Origin: a virus
Virus record (IMG/VR): IMGVR_UViG_3300022602_000228
Location: 1 to 38,134 of that record
DNA length: 38,134 nucleotides
Strand: one strand, 5' to 3'
The position numbers and the translations under genes were made by a program. Below are positions 1 to 7,031 of the stretch, piece after piece. The notes below the pieces were generated by a model. The model saw nothing but the letters and a program-made list of their open reading frames with translations, had not been told where the DNA came from and did no database searches. Each line of letters begins with the position of its first letter. Positions within the stretch are counted from its first letter, which is position 1.

Positions 1-663
1 CAACTCCAAAAACCCCAATACGGCCTAAAGTCACTCGCCTCTCCGTTTATTAGTGAGGCCGAAGCCGCTCAGTTTAAAAAATCCATTGAAGCATTCTGCA
101 AAAGCGATGGTAAGGCTTATCCAATTTTGTATCGCAAGATTTATGAGCATTACGGTATCGCCACCTACAAAAACATCCCCGCAGGTAAATTAGCAGAAGC
201 AGCGCGTCTTTTAGGCATGAAGTTACTACCCCTAAAAAAGCAAGCCATTCCAGCCGAACCCCTTAAGCTGGCCTTTACCCCAGAAGAACTCGAAGACTTA
301 GTGGCAGAACGCATCAAAACCGTAGCCGGAGAAATTATGCCCAAACAACCCGAAGAGCCTGTGCAACACAATAGCATCGCCATCAATCTTGTGCCGTTAG
401 AAAATGGAGAAACTAGACGCTGGATAGTTACCCAAATGGCATCCGAAATAGGTATGTTTCACTCTATTCCTTCTGATCAATTGGTTCAAAGCAAAGCGAA
501 GTTTATGGCTGACATAGGCGGGAGTAAAGAGTCGCTACAAGAATTGATTAGCAACCATATCCCTCTTGAGCTATTGCCTTGGTTGATTAATTTATCCAGT
601 GAGCGCATGGGCGATTGTATTCAGAGTTTAACCATCAACACAACTGTTGCCGCTGCGGCTTAG
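1..663 (+). CDS. Antirepressor-like protein, C-terminal part (5' end outside window)
   Basis: The frame is open from the first base of the window, so the start lies outside; an internal ATG at 127 is not needed as a start. The segment around YRKIYEHYGIATYKNIPAG resembles the C-terminal ORF6C / P22 antirepressor type domain, which in phages follows a Bro-N, KilA-N or Rha-like N-terminal domain and acts in lysogeny control. A second block, QHNSIAINLVPL followed by RRWIVTQ, recurs in the minus-strand gene at 36620-36973, so this is a family present twice in the window. The gene ends 31 bases before a minus-strand DUF1640 fragment and is convergent with it. Function as an antirepressor is inferred from the domain type only; the DNA-contacting N-terminus cannot be seen. 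Confidence 0.5.
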   Translation, partial: QLQKPQYGLKSLASPFISEAEAAQFKKSIEAFCKSDGKAYPILYRKIYEHYGIATYKNIPAGKLAEAARLLGMKLLPLKKQAIPAEPLKLAFTPEELEDLVAERIKTVAGEIMPKQPEEPVQHNSIAINLVPLENGETRRWIVTQMASEIGMFHSIPSDQLVQSKAKFMADIGGSKESLQELISNHIPLELLPWLINLSSERMGDCIQSLTINTTVAAAA

Positions 664-694
664 GGAGTTTGGGGATGATTAAGTTAGCAAGTCT

Positions 695-844
695 TCAAAG
701 TAGTTTGACTAGCACGGCAACAATGCCGATGGCGAAAGCAACCAGCGTACCCAGCTTGATGATTAAGCGCTGTTCAAGTTCACGCATGTCACGACTAACG
801 TCATCTATATCTCGTTTAGTCGCTAAGTCTGCTTCGCCTTGCAT
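695..844 (-). pseudogene. DUF1640 gene fragment (type A, C-terminal 49 codons)
   Basis: Reading the minus strand from an ATG at 844 gives 49 codons beginning MQGEADLATKRDIDD and ending in the hydrophobic segment AFAIGIVAVLVKLL. This matches the middle and C-terminal membrane segment of the neighbouring DUF1640 copies, but the usual N-terminal M-A-T-I-T-F-D-T segment is missing. Only 6 bases separate it from the stop of the next copy at 851. The shared GEADLA segment with the 851-1123 copy suggests that unequal recombination between tandem copies removed its 5' half. It could still be translated from the retained ATG, although I see no good ribosome binding site. Confidence 0.7.
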
Positions 845-850
845 AGGACG

Positions 851-1123
851 CTACGATGGAAAAAATGACTTTAACACTAGTGACATGACACCGGCAATTA
901 AAATGCCTAGCATCCAGCGATTAAGCTTTAGTTCGCCATCGATGCGCTCAAAGCGTACATCAATATCTCGGCGTAAGTCGCTAATGTCGCGCTTACTAGC
1001 TAAGTCTGCTTCGCCTTGCGCATCACTAAAAGCGTCTGCGAAAGCTTCCGCCTGTTCTTCTTCAAGTCCGGCTGTCCTTAGTTTACGTACAAATTTATGG
1101 GTGTCAAAAGTGATGGTTGCCAT
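851..1123 (-). CDS. DUF1640 small coiled-coil membrane protein (type B)
   Basis: A 90-residue protein beginning MATITFDTHKF, with a charged, heptad-like middle (around residues 30-65, DIDVRFERIDGELKL) and a C-terminal hydrophobic segment MLGILIAGVMSLVLK ending in FFPS. The family (DUF1640, CCDC90-like) consists of short coiled-coil proteins with a C-terminal membrane anchor; the bacterial role is not known. The start is supported by AGGA upstream on the minus strand. This is one of two type B copies (ending F-x-P-S) that alternate with type A copies (ending L-V-K-L-L) in the array 695-2092. The 33-base gap to the next gene upstream is conserved with the gap at 1757-1789. Confidence 0.8.
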   Translation of the reverse strand: MATITFDTHKFVRKLRTAGLEEEQAEAFADAFSDAQGEADLASKRDISDLRRDIDVRFERIDGELKLNRWMLGILIAGVMSLVLKSFFPS

Positions 1124-1156
1124 AGCTGTTCCTAGTGAAGTTAAGTTAGCGGGTTA

Positions 1157-1465
1157 TCAAAGTAGTTTGACTAGTGCAGCGATAACAGCTATTTGCCCTA
1201 GTGCCAAGCCAATAGCCCACTTGACTAATCTATTTTCAAGATCAAGAAAGCGTGAATCCATGCGTAACTCCAGTTCTCTAAGCCGGTTATCTAGCGAGTT
1301 GTTAGTGACTAAGTTATCCAGATCATATTCATGTTTGGCTTGCTCAAGCGTAGATACGATAGCCGCTTTTTGTAAGCGCGTTATCGTTTCCGCCTGTTGG
1401 TCACTAAAGCCTGATGACTTAAGTTCGTTAAAAAATTCGTGCGTATCAAAGTTGATGGCAGCCAT
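1157..1465 (-). CDS. DUF1640 small coiled-coil membrane protein (type A)
   Basis: A 102-residue protein beginning MAAINFDTHEFFNELKSSGF, with a charged middle (NRLRELELRMDSRF) and a C-terminal anchor IGLALGQIAVIAALVKLL. A strong AGGAG lies upstream of the ATG on the minus strand. It belongs to the DUF1640 family. Its middle (L-E-L-R-M-D-S-R-F) is closer to the distant copy at 22554-22853 than to its array neighbours, which points to segment exchange between copies. It lies between the two type B copies in the minus-strand array and is probably cotranscribed with them. The cellular role is unknown; an inner-membrane coiled coil is the best structural guess. Confidence 0.8.
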   Translation of the reverse strand: MAAINFDTHEFFNELKSSGFSDQQAETITRLQKAAIVSTLEQAKHEYDLDNLVTNNSLDNRLRELELRMDSRFLDLENRLVKWAIGLALGQIAVIAALVKLL

Positions 1466-1486
1466 TGTTACTCCTAATGAGGTGAA

Positions 1487-1756
1487 TTATGAAGGGGAAA
1501 AGGCTTTTAACACTAGCGAGATAACGCCTGCCAACATTAAACCTATCATCCATTTGATAACTGCTAAATCAGTACGTATGGGCGCTAATTCTTGCTGGAG
1601 CTTAATGTCAAGATGCTCTTTGGTCACTAGTTCTTTAAGATTTACCTCAAGGGCTTCTGATAAAGCCTCTGCCTCAGCTTCTGCTTGTTTATCAGGTACA
1701 CCTGCTGATTTAAGTTTATTAGCAAATTTTAGCGTGTCGAAAGTAATAGTGGCCAT
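1487..1756 (-). CDS. DUF1640 small coiled-coil membrane protein (type B)
   Basis: An 89-residue protein beginning MATITFDTLKFANKLKSAGV and ending MIGLMLAGVISLVLKAFSPS. The first half (QAEAEAEALSEALEVNLKEL) is nearly the same as that of the type A copy at 1790-2092, while the last third matches the type B copy at 851-1123. The gene therefore looks like a mosaic of an A-type head and a B-type tail. AGGA lies upstream of the ATG. It is followed on the minus strand, after 21 bases, by the type A gene at 1157-1465. The family is DUF1640 with a C-terminal membrane anchor; no enzymatic residues are evident. Confidence 0.8.
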   Translation of the reverse strand: MATITFDTLKFANKLKSAGVPDKQAEAEAEALSEALEVNLKELVTKEHLDIKLQQELAPIRTDLAVIKWMIGLMLAGVISLVLKAFSPS

Positions 1757-1789
1757 GATGATTCCTAATGAAATTAAGTTGGCTGATTA

Positions 1790-2092
1790 TCAAAGTAGTT
1801 TAACCAGTGCAGCAACGATGCCGATGGAGAAAGCCATAAGCGCACCTAGCTTAATGGTTAAGCGTTGCTCCATCTGGACAAATCTAGCATCTATATCACG
1901 ACGTAGATCATCAATATCGCGGTGTAAATCTTTTTGGGTAGCCAATAAGTCTTCTTTAGTGACTAACTCTTTAAGGTTAACTTCAAGTGCTTCTGCTAAG
2001 ACTTCTGCCTCAGCTTCTGCTTGTCTATCAGGCACGCCAGCAGCTTTAAGTCTATTAGCATATTTTAAAGTATCAAAAGTAATAGCAGCCAT
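1790..2092 (-). CDS. DUF1640 small coiled-coil membrane protein (type A), first gene of the array
   Basis: A 100-residue protein beginning MAAITFDTLKYANRLKAAGV, with a long charged middle (DLHRDIDDLRRDIDARF) and a C-terminal anchor GALMAFSIGIVAALVKLL. It is the 5'-most gene of the minus-strand array, so its promoter should lie in the AT-rich gap 2093-2169 shared divergently with ssb. An AGGA is placed before the ATG. The QAEAEAE and NLKELVTKEDL segments recur in the copies at 1487-1756 and at the right end of the window, 37831-38016. DUF1640 membership is clear from the overall pattern, but the function is unknown. Confidence 0.8.
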   Translation of the reverse strand: MAAITFDTLKYANRLKAAGVPDRQAEAEAEVLAEALEVNLKELVTKEDLLATQKDLHRDIDDLRRDIDARFVQMEQRLTIKLGALMAFSIGIVAALVKLL

Positions 2093-2169
2093 AAGTAATC
2101 CTAGTTATTTTAATTTTTATACCAGTTTACCACGCTTAAAAACAATTTAATCAATCTAAAAAGGAAAGT

Positions 2170-2625
2170 ATGTCTATTAATAAGTGCGTTTTCATGGGCA
2201 ATTTGGGTGCTGATCCTGATCTGCGTTATTTACCCACTGGCACGGCTGTCGTTAATTTTTCGATAGCCTGTTCTAAGCGGTGGACAGATAAAGCCACTGG
2301 CGAGATTAAGGATAAAACCGAGTGGATTAGGTCGGTTAGCTTTGGTAGGCGGGCAGAGGTGATTGCCGAGCACTTTAAAAAAGGCAGTCTGATATATGTT
2401 GAGGGTGAGCAGTGTACTCGTAGCTATGAAAAAGACGGCGTTAAGCATTGGGTGACTGAGATAGTGGTATCAGAGTTTCAGTTTTGTGGACAGCAAGGTA
2501 ATAGTGGCAATGATGCTAGAGCCAGTCAGCAAGCTAGTGCTTATGGTAAGGCACAGCCTAATAATCCAACGATGCCGCCAGTGCCACCTGCTTATGAAGA
2601 CTTTAATGACGATATACCTTTTTGA
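2170..2625 (+). CDS. ssb: Single-stranded DNA-binding protein
   Basis: A 151-residue SSB. The OB-fold occupies about residues 1-105, starting SINKCVFMGNLGADPDLRY and containing the typical VNFSIA, EWIRSVSFGRRAEVIAEHFKKGSLIYVEG and WVTEIVV elements. A flexible Gln/Asn/Pro-rich linker follows, and the protein ends in the acidic tip DDIPF, which in bacterial SSBs recruits partner replication and repair proteins. AAGGAA lies seven bases before the ATG. It heads an operon with a RuvC-like nuclease four bases downstream, suggesting a shared role in replication or recombination of the phage genome. The conserved tip suggests it can engage host SSB partners. Confidence 0.95.
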   Translation: MSINKCVFMGNLGADPDLRYLPTGTAVVNFSIACSKRWTDKATGEIKDKTEWIRSVSFGRRAEVIAEHFKKGSLIYVEGEQCTRSYEKDGVKHWVTEIVVSEFQFCGQQGNSGNDARASQQASAYGKAQPNNPTMPPVPPAYEDFNDDIPF

Positions 2626-2628
2626 TGT

Positions 2629-3048
2629 ATGAAAGTCATAGGCATTGATCCAGGTCGCCACACTGGAATTGCTCTTTCAGACAATGGCAAGCTAACCGAG
2701 GTGTTTGAAACGGATTTTTGGGGGGCAATTCAGGTTATCGATAGCTTTAAGTATGCCGCTATCGTGGTTGAATTACCCTCCAATAAGCATGTTTGGCATA
2801 ACAAAGCGGTAACAAAGGGCGCAATACAACGTACCGGTGTTAATGTCGGTTCATGTATTAGAGAAGCAGAATTATTAATTGCCTACCTTGCGAATAAAGA
2901 TAGGCAAGTAATTATAGAAAAACCAGCCGGAAAAGTTAATAGCGCTGCATTTAAGGCATTAACAGGCTGGGAGAAGCAAACTAACCAACACATGCGCGAT
3001 GCAGGCGTTATGGCGCATAAATATAGATACTTATCCCCTGAGGAGTAA
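2629..3048 (+). CDS. RuvC-like Holliday junction resolvase
   Basis: A 139-residue RNase H-fold nuclease. It starts MKVIGIDPGRHTGIAL, the first beta strand with catalytic Asp7, followed by VVELPS with Glu48 and by a C-terminal QHMRDAGVMAHKY helix with His121 and Asp124. This is the acid-acid-(His)-acid layout of RuvC-type resolvases. At 139 residues it is slightly shorter than bacterial RuvC (about 170). It follows ssb with a gap of 3 bases, as in many phage replication or recombination modules. It probably resolves branched DNA before packaging. Whether it cuts four-way junctions or other branches cannot be read from the sequence. Confidence 0.75.
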   Translation: MKVIGIDPGRHTGIALSDNGKLTEVFETDFWGAIQVIDSFKYAAIVVELPSNKHVWHNKAVTKGAIQRTGVNVGSCIREAELLIAYLANKDRQVIIEKPAGKVNSAAFKALTGWEKQTNQHMRDAGVMAHKYRYLSPEE

Positions 3049-3054
3049 ATAAAA

Positions 3055-3144
3055 ATGAATACAGAGGTATTAATAATAGTTGTAACTACGGTATTTTTTA
3101 CAGGTTATCTAATGTATATGGCCGCGAAGAATAACAGAGAATGA
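3055..3144 (+). CDS. Very small membrane protein (29 aa)
   Basis: Starting at an ATG six bases after the resolvase stop, this frame encodes MNTEVLIIVVTTVFFTGYLM and a short positively charged tail ending KNNRE. Nearly the whole protein is one hydrophobic transmembrane segment. It overlaps the next small gene by four bases (ATGA), which supports translational coupling. Function is unknown; small single-pass proteins of this kind occur in phage early operons. It is recognised by context and overlap rather than by homology. Confidence 0.45.
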   Translation: MNTEVLIIVVTTVFFTGYLMYMAAKNNRE

Positions 3145-3290
3145 TTGATATAGGTGTGATCGTGGTAAAGATTATAAATTTCATTGAATTTATTGTCTTA
3201 GTTTTAATGCTGCCGGTATTGATCTATGACATCTGCAAAAAAGATAGTCGTTTTTGTAAGTCCTCAAAATCAAGAGAAGAAGATAATTAA
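3141..3290 (+). CDS. Small membrane protein (49 aa)
   Basis: The start ATG overlaps the stop of the preceding gene (ATGA), and its own TAA overlaps the ATG of the next gene (TAATG). The 49-residue product starts MIDIGVIVVKIINFIEFIVL and has one transmembrane segment (about residues 5-31), then a charged tail rich in Lys, Ser and Glu with two cysteines. The tight start-stop overlaps on both sides are the main support that it is real. No family is recognised. Confidence 0.5.
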   Translation: MIDIGVIVVKIINFIEFIVLVLMLPVLIYDICKKDSRFCKSSKSREEDN

Positions 3291-3556
3291 TGAATCGCTA
3301 CAACTGTAAGAATGGAATGATGGAATATTACACAGATCCTGATGGTTATTGGGTTACTTATGAAGATCACAGCAAAGCCTTAGATAGTGTTGAGCATGCA
3401 CTTGATAATGCTTTAGAGGATGTGTTTGATCAGAAATATCTTATATCCGACATAAAATCAAAGCTTTCAAGCTCAAATAAACTAGTGACTAAACTACTTA
3501 TAGTCATTGTGTCTTTATTAGCCTTTCAATTTTCAAAATACACAGGATTAATCTAA
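3290..3556 (+). CDS. Small membrane-anchored protein with RYN/YED N-terminal motif (88 aa)
   Basis: The protein begins MNRYNCKNGMMEYYTDPDGY and continues WVTYEDH. This short N-terminal pattern (RYN, then G-x-M-E, then D-x-D-G-x-W-V-x-Y-E-D) is common at the start of phage hypothetical proteins. A helical, acidic middle follows, and a C-terminal hydrophobic segment (about residues 67-82, LLIVIVSLLAFQF) should anchor it in the membrane. It is paralogous to the next gene at 3557 in the N-terminal motif and in overall architecture. Start and stop overlap with neighbours, so it belongs to one operon from ssb onward. Function is unknown. Confidence 0.7.
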   Translation: MNRYNCKNGMMEYYTDPDGYWVTYEDHSKALDSVEHALDNALEDVFDQKYLISDIKSKLSSSNKLVTKLLIVIVSLLAFQFSKYTGLI

Positions 3557-3805
3557 ATGAAACGATACAACCAAGGATTTTATAAGTTTGGCGCTATGGA
3601 GCAATGCGATACAGGGGAGTGGGCAAGGGTTGAGGATTGTTATGATCTTATAAATCATGAAAGGGAAGATTATTATTTTGGATATTCCGAATTAGCAAAA
3701 GAAATGTACCAAGAAAATAGCGCGTTATTGTTTAAGTTAAAAGTAGTTACCGCAGGGCTTATTGTCTCTTTTGTCACTAATGCAATGCTAATAGCGGTCA
3801 TGTAA
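3557..3805 (+). CDS. Small membrane-anchored protein, paralogue of the preceding gene (82 aa)
   Basis: It begins directly after the previous stop codon. The product starts MKRYNQGFYKFGAMEQCDTG and continues EWARVEDC, the same N-terminal layout as the gene at 3290 (RYN, G-x-M-E, G-x-W-x-x-x-E-D). A helical acidic middle leads to a C-terminal transmembrane segment (about residues 62-82, VVTAGLIVSFVTNAMLIAVM). The pair looks like a tandem duplication that has diverged in sequence but kept motif and anchor. Function is unknown; the conserved N-terminal motif suggests a common binding partner. Confidence 0.7.
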   Translation: MKRYNQGFYKFGAMEQCDTGEWARVEDCYDLINHEREDYYFGYSELAKEMYQENSALLFKLKVVTAGLIVSFVTNAMLIAVM

Positions 3806-3913
3806 AGAGTTGGTATTTAACGTAGTTGTGAGGGGTTTAAGGCAGGGCGACTAATAGTCTTCTGACGAAATTGAGAGAGTTGTAAACATGCCGCTTTTTT
3901 ATGGAGACTAGTA

Positions 3914-4444
3914 ATGGATATTAGCTATTTTAAATATGACGGGGCTTTGGGCGATTACTTTACTTGTCCAAAAGGATTAGGCACTTATTCAACTGATTTT
4001 TGTGCACGAATGTATACGGAGGCTATGTCTCCTGTGGGTTTAAAAGAAGGACTTAGATTTACATGCAAGTCATGCCAAGTCGGCGCTAAACATGCCGGTG
4101 CTTGCAGTAATTCAACATCCTGCTTTCTGGGTAAGCTATTGTGCTCAAGATGCCAAAAAGGTGCAAATCGATTAATTCGTGGCTCAATCTGCGTAAGTTG
4201 TTACAACCGTGAGCGCGAAGTTTTGATAGGCAAAAATGCAAAAGGTTCGCCGCCTATTTTTTGCAAGGAAGTGGGCTCTGCTTATGTCTCATGCGCTATT
4301 GATGCAGGTGAAACCACTCAAGTTAGAAAGCTTGATAAGGTAACGTCGCTAATGGAAGTCTATTTATCTATTTTACGGACTGCACCTAAGGCTGTTTGGT
4401 TTGGTATGGTTAACCCAACTCCTATCGCTGAGGCTAGTTATTGA
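3914..4444 (+). CDS. Cysteine-rich zinc-ribbon protein (176 aa)
   Basis: A hypothetical protein with several Cys pairs: FTCKSCQVGAKHAGAC at about residues 49-64, LLCSRC at about 76-81 and SICVSCYNRE at about 91-100. These spacings would fit two zinc ribbons. Proteins with a C-x-x-C-x-x-G-A-x-H-A-G segment occur in phages of Proteobacteria, usually in early or replication regions, without known function. The stop overlaps the ATG of the next zinc-ribbon gene, so the two are probably translated together. A tiny frame of seven codons at 3889-3912 lies just upstream and may be a leader or chance. Confidence 0.65.
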   Translation: MDISYFKYDGALGDYFTCPKGLGTYSTDFCARMYTEAMSPVGLKEGLRFTCKSCQVGAKHAGACSNSTSCFLGKLLCSRCQKGANRLIRGSICVSCYNREREVLIGKNAKGSPPIFCKEVGSAYVSCAIDAGETTQVRKLDKVTSLMEVYLSILRTAPKAVWFGMVNPTPIAEASY

Positions 4445-4746
4445 TGGGATGGGAATTAATTGATCATGTCTGCAAGCATTGTGCAGGTCGTATTATTGAG
4501 CAAATGACAGATGAAGGAGAGTTTCGGTACCGCTGTACAAATTGCGGTGCTGAGGTGATAGGTGAGCATACCGAATTATGCTGGTGCGGGGCGTCTGTAC
4601 AAAAGTATGGTCATGTCTTTGAGTGCTTTGTTAACCCAAAAAAATCAATATCAATGCCGCAAGAGGTTTTGATTAGAGAACGTGTGTTGCAGCCATTTAC
4701 ACCATCTCTTTTTAGACATGCAAGTATTGATGACGACTATAAGTAG
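4444..4746 (+). CDS. Small zinc-ribbon protein (100 aa)
   Basis: The ATG at 4444 overlaps the preceding stop (TGATG); an upstream TTG at 4441 is a less likely start. The product starts MGWELIDHVCKHCAGRII and carries CKHC, CTNCG, CWCG and a final Cys, forming a rubredoxin-like or double zinc-ribbon fold. Small proteins with this CKHC / CTNCG / CWCG pattern are recurrent in phages of Proteobacteria, with unknown role, perhaps in transcription. It is the last gene of the operon that starts at ssb; a rho-independent terminator follows 20 bases after the stop. Confidence 0.65.
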   Translation: MGWELIDHVCKHCAGRIIEQMTDEGEFRYRCTNCGAEVIGEHTELCWCGASVQKYGHVFECFVNPKKSISMPQEVLIRERVLQPFTPSLFRHASIDDDYK

Positions 4747-4765
4747 GGCGTAGGAGTGGATATAG

Positions 4766-4790
4766 AAAAGCCTCGTTAAGGGGCTTTTTT
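4766..4790 (+). terminator. Rho-independent terminator after the early operon
   Basis: A stem formed by AAAGCC and GGCTTT with a short loop is followed by a run of T. It closes the ssb to zinc-ribbon operon before the terminase genes. Confidence 0.8.
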
Positions 4791-4804
4791 ATTTGCATTG
4801 ATTT

Positions 4805-4813
4805 GGTAGTGAC
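4805..4813 (+). promoter_or_regulatory. Variant of the GGTCGTGAC element upstream of terS
   Basis: GGTAGTGAC differs by one base from the recurrent intergenic motif GGTCGTGAC. It lies between a terminator and the small terminase gene, 38 bases before its ATG, and is followed by a short GCAC/GTGC hairpin. Position and form agree with the other copies, but the mismatch makes it weaker. Confidence 0.35.
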
Positions 4814-4851
4814 AGCACGCTTTGTGCATTAGAAGCTTATAGAGTTTAGAA

Positions 4852-5424
4852 ATGGCATATAGTGAAAAGGATTGGGAGGTTGTTAGGGCTTATTATCAGC
4901 AAGGACTATCCCTAGCAGAAATTATTGAAACGCCTGAGGTAAAGAAGATAGGCATTACCGATAGAAGCGGCATAAGCAAGAAAGCTAAAAAAGAGGGCTG
5001 GCTAAAAGGAAAAAATTCAACACTTGTTGAAAAAGTTATTCAATCTAAACAACTAGATAAAGAGATAGAAAAAGAAAAATCAACCTTTAATTCAACAGAG
5101 CTTGGTATTTTCAACAGCATTGTTGACAAAAAGCTCCGTGATCTTGAATTGTGCGATAAGGCGCAAAGGCTGGTTATAGATATGACTATTAAAAAGCTTA
5201 AAAAGCTTAAAAAGATTGGCATTGATAATGTTTCTTTTCAGGACATTAATGCTGCTGGATCTGCGATTCAAAAGTCTCGTGATGGTTTGGTTGGTAAAGA
5301 GCTTACTACAGTGATTAACAACAGCAATACGGCTATTGCACAAAGTCATTCAGTGTCATTGGTCAATATCCCTGCGCATGAACTTAAGCTGGCTTACTAC
5401 GGCGAACTAGATGATGAATATTGA
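4852..5424 (+). CDS. terS: Terminase small subunit (probable)
   Basis: A 190-residue protein placed directly before, and overlapping by 14 bases, the large terminase gene. The N-terminal 60 residues (YSEKDWEVVRAYYQQGLSLA and onward to ISKKAKKEGW) look like a helix-turn-helix of the kind terminase small subunits use to bind the packaging site. A long Lys/Glu-rich helical middle (KKLKKLKKIG) would form the oligomerisation domain, and the C-terminal tail (about residues 150-190) may contact the large subunit. The call rests mainly on position and architecture. A terminator and a variant of the recurrent regulatory motif lie upstream, so this starts a new transcription unit. Confidence 0.75.
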   Translation: MAYSEKDWEVVRAYYQQGLSLAEIIETPEVKKIGITDRSGISKKAKKEGWLKGKNSTLVEKVIQSKQLDKEIEKEKSTFNSTELGIFNSIVDKKLRDLELCDKAQRLVIDMTIKKLKKLKKIGIDNVSFQDINAAGSAIQKSRDGLVGKELTTVINNSNTAIAQSHSVSLVNIPAHELKLAYYGELDDEY

Positions 5425-7024
5425 TAGAAAAGAAATTGATCTTAAAGCCAGATTGATTAACGAATTTGATTTTTTTATAAGGTATTTCTTTAAGCATCAA
5501 TTTGGGCGTAAATTCATTATGACGCCTCATTTTTATGAGATCATTGATGCGTTGGTTGAGGTGGTAAAAGGTAATATTACTCGACTTATTATCAATATCC
5601 CCCCTAGATATGGGAAAACAGCCGTAGCCGTTAAAATGTTTGTGGCATGGGTATTGGCTAATAATCCGGGCGCTAAATTTATTCATTTATCGTTTTCTGA
5701 TGATCTAGCGCTAGATAATTCAAGTGAGATAAGAGAGCTAATCAAGTCTGAAGAGTACCAGCGTATATTTGGGGTGGCTATTAGAACTGATTCGGATAGT
5801 AAAAAGAAATGGTACACGATGGCAGGTGGCGGCTTGTATGCAACGTCTACTGGTGGGCCAATTACTGGATTCGGAGCTGGCGCTAAAACTCGTGAGAGGG
5901 CGGGTACAAATAGTCCGTGTGATGGTTTTGAGGGTTGTCTCATACTTGATGACCCATTGAAGCCCGATGATGCATTCTCAGATACAATGAGAAGCCGCAT
6001 TAATACCCGCTTTAATAACACTATTGCTTCGCGTGTTAACTCACCAACAACACCAATTATAGTGATAATGCAGCGTTTGCATGAAAATGATATGACAGGT
6101 TTTTTACTAGAAGGTGGTAGTGGTGAAGAATGGCATCATGTTTGTTTATCGGCTATTAAGCCTGATGGAACTGCTTTGTGGCCTGAGATGCACACTATAG
6201 AAAAACTAAGGGCAATGGAGCAAGCAGATCCCTATACATTTGCTGGCCAGTATATGCAGATACCTTCGCCTTTGGCGGGTGGTATTATCAAGCCGGACAA
6301 TATTAGCGTTGTGCAGGCTATTCCGCATGGTGTGACCGAATGGGTGAGAGGTTGGGATTTTGCAGCTTCTACAACGGGTGATTTTACTGCTGGCGCTAAG
6401 ATTGGACGCTTAGCTGATGGTCGGTGCATTATCGCTGATATGGTGCGCATAAGAGTGTCGCCTGATGAGCGAGATGCTGCATTGGTTAATACAGCGGCTC
6501 GTGATGGTGATAACTGCCGCATATCTATTCCGCAAGATCCTGGGCAAGCGGGATTAACTCAGGTTAAATATTTGGTGCGTAGTCTGTCTGGATTTTCAGT
6601 TAAGGCTACACCTGAGTCTGGTAATAAGGTGGTAAGGGCTGAGCCGTTTGCTGCTCAGATCAATGTCGGTAATGTGGTCATGCTTAAGGCTGATTGGAAT
6701 GATGCGCTTATCAGTGAGATGCGTATGTTTCCTAATGGTACGTTTGATGACCAAGTTGATGCGCTTTCTAGGGCGTTTTCAATGCTTATTGGCAATGAGC
6801 CCGCTATGATTTTCATTCCTGGCGTAAGCAAGCCGGTTAATCCAGTGCAGGCACGCATATCAAAAGAAATGCCTGGGCTGCCTAGTGGTGTTATTGATGC
6901 AATTCAAGTGCCTGATGGAAACTTTTGCGGAAACTGCTCTGCGTATAGCGAGGGAAAGTGTTTAGATCGTGGGTTTTTGGTAGCTGTTCGTGATGTTGGG
7001 TGTCAATCATTTATACAAAGATAG
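5411..7024 (+). CDS. terL: Terminase large subunit
   Basis: A 537-residue packaging motor with ATPase and nuclease domains. The Walker A segment IPPRYGKTAVAV lies at about residues 63-74 and the Walker B segment CLILDDP at about 176-182. The C-terminal RNase H-like nuclease shows VRGWDFAAS (Asp316), IPQDPGQAG (about 373-381) and FDDQVDALSRAF (about 445-456), giving the acidic metal-binding cluster. After the nuclease comes an extra tail of about 70 residues with four cysteines (NFCGNC, GKC, VGC) that may bind metal. It uses a start overlapping the small subunit gene; ATG at 5414 is an alternative. The enzyme threads DNA into the prohead and cuts the concatemer. Confidence 0.95.
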   Translation: MMNIDRKEIDLKARLINEFDFFIRYFFKHQFGRKFIMTPHFYEIIDALVEVVKGNITRLIINIPPRYGKTAVAVKMFVAWVLANNPGAKFIHLSFSDDLALDNSSEIRELIKSEEYQRIFGVAIRTDSDSKKKWYTMAGGGLYATSTGGPITGFGAGAKTRERAGTNSPCDGFEGCLILDDPLKPDDAFSDTMRSRINTRFNNTIASRVNSPTTPIIVIMQRLHENDMTGFLLEGGSGEEWHHVCLSAIKPDGTALWPEMHTIEKLRAMEQADPYTFAGQYMQIPSPLAGGIIKPDNISVVQAIPHGVTEWVRGWDFAASTTGDFTAGAKIGRLADGRCIIADMVRIRVSPDERDAALVNTAARDGDNCRISIPQDPGQAGLTQVKYLVRSLSGFSVKATPESGNKVVRAEPFAAQINVGNVVMLKADWNDALISEMRMFPNGTFDDQVDALSRAFSMLIGNEPAMIFIPGVSKPVNPVQARISKEMPGLPSGVIDAIQVPDGNFCGNCSAYSEGKCLDRGFLVAVRDVGCQSFIQR

Positions 7025-7031
7025 GAAAAGC

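Noticed and set aside
615-2150. A 511-codon plus-strand open frame
   Set aside because: It is antisense to the DUF1640 array, has Ser-rich low-quality composition and no ribosome binding site; the minus-strand genes have conserved starts and family patterns.
3889-3912. Seven-codon frame before the zinc-ribbon gene as a regulatory leader
   Set aside because: Nothing beyond an ATG and a stop supports it; no attenuator-like structure follows.
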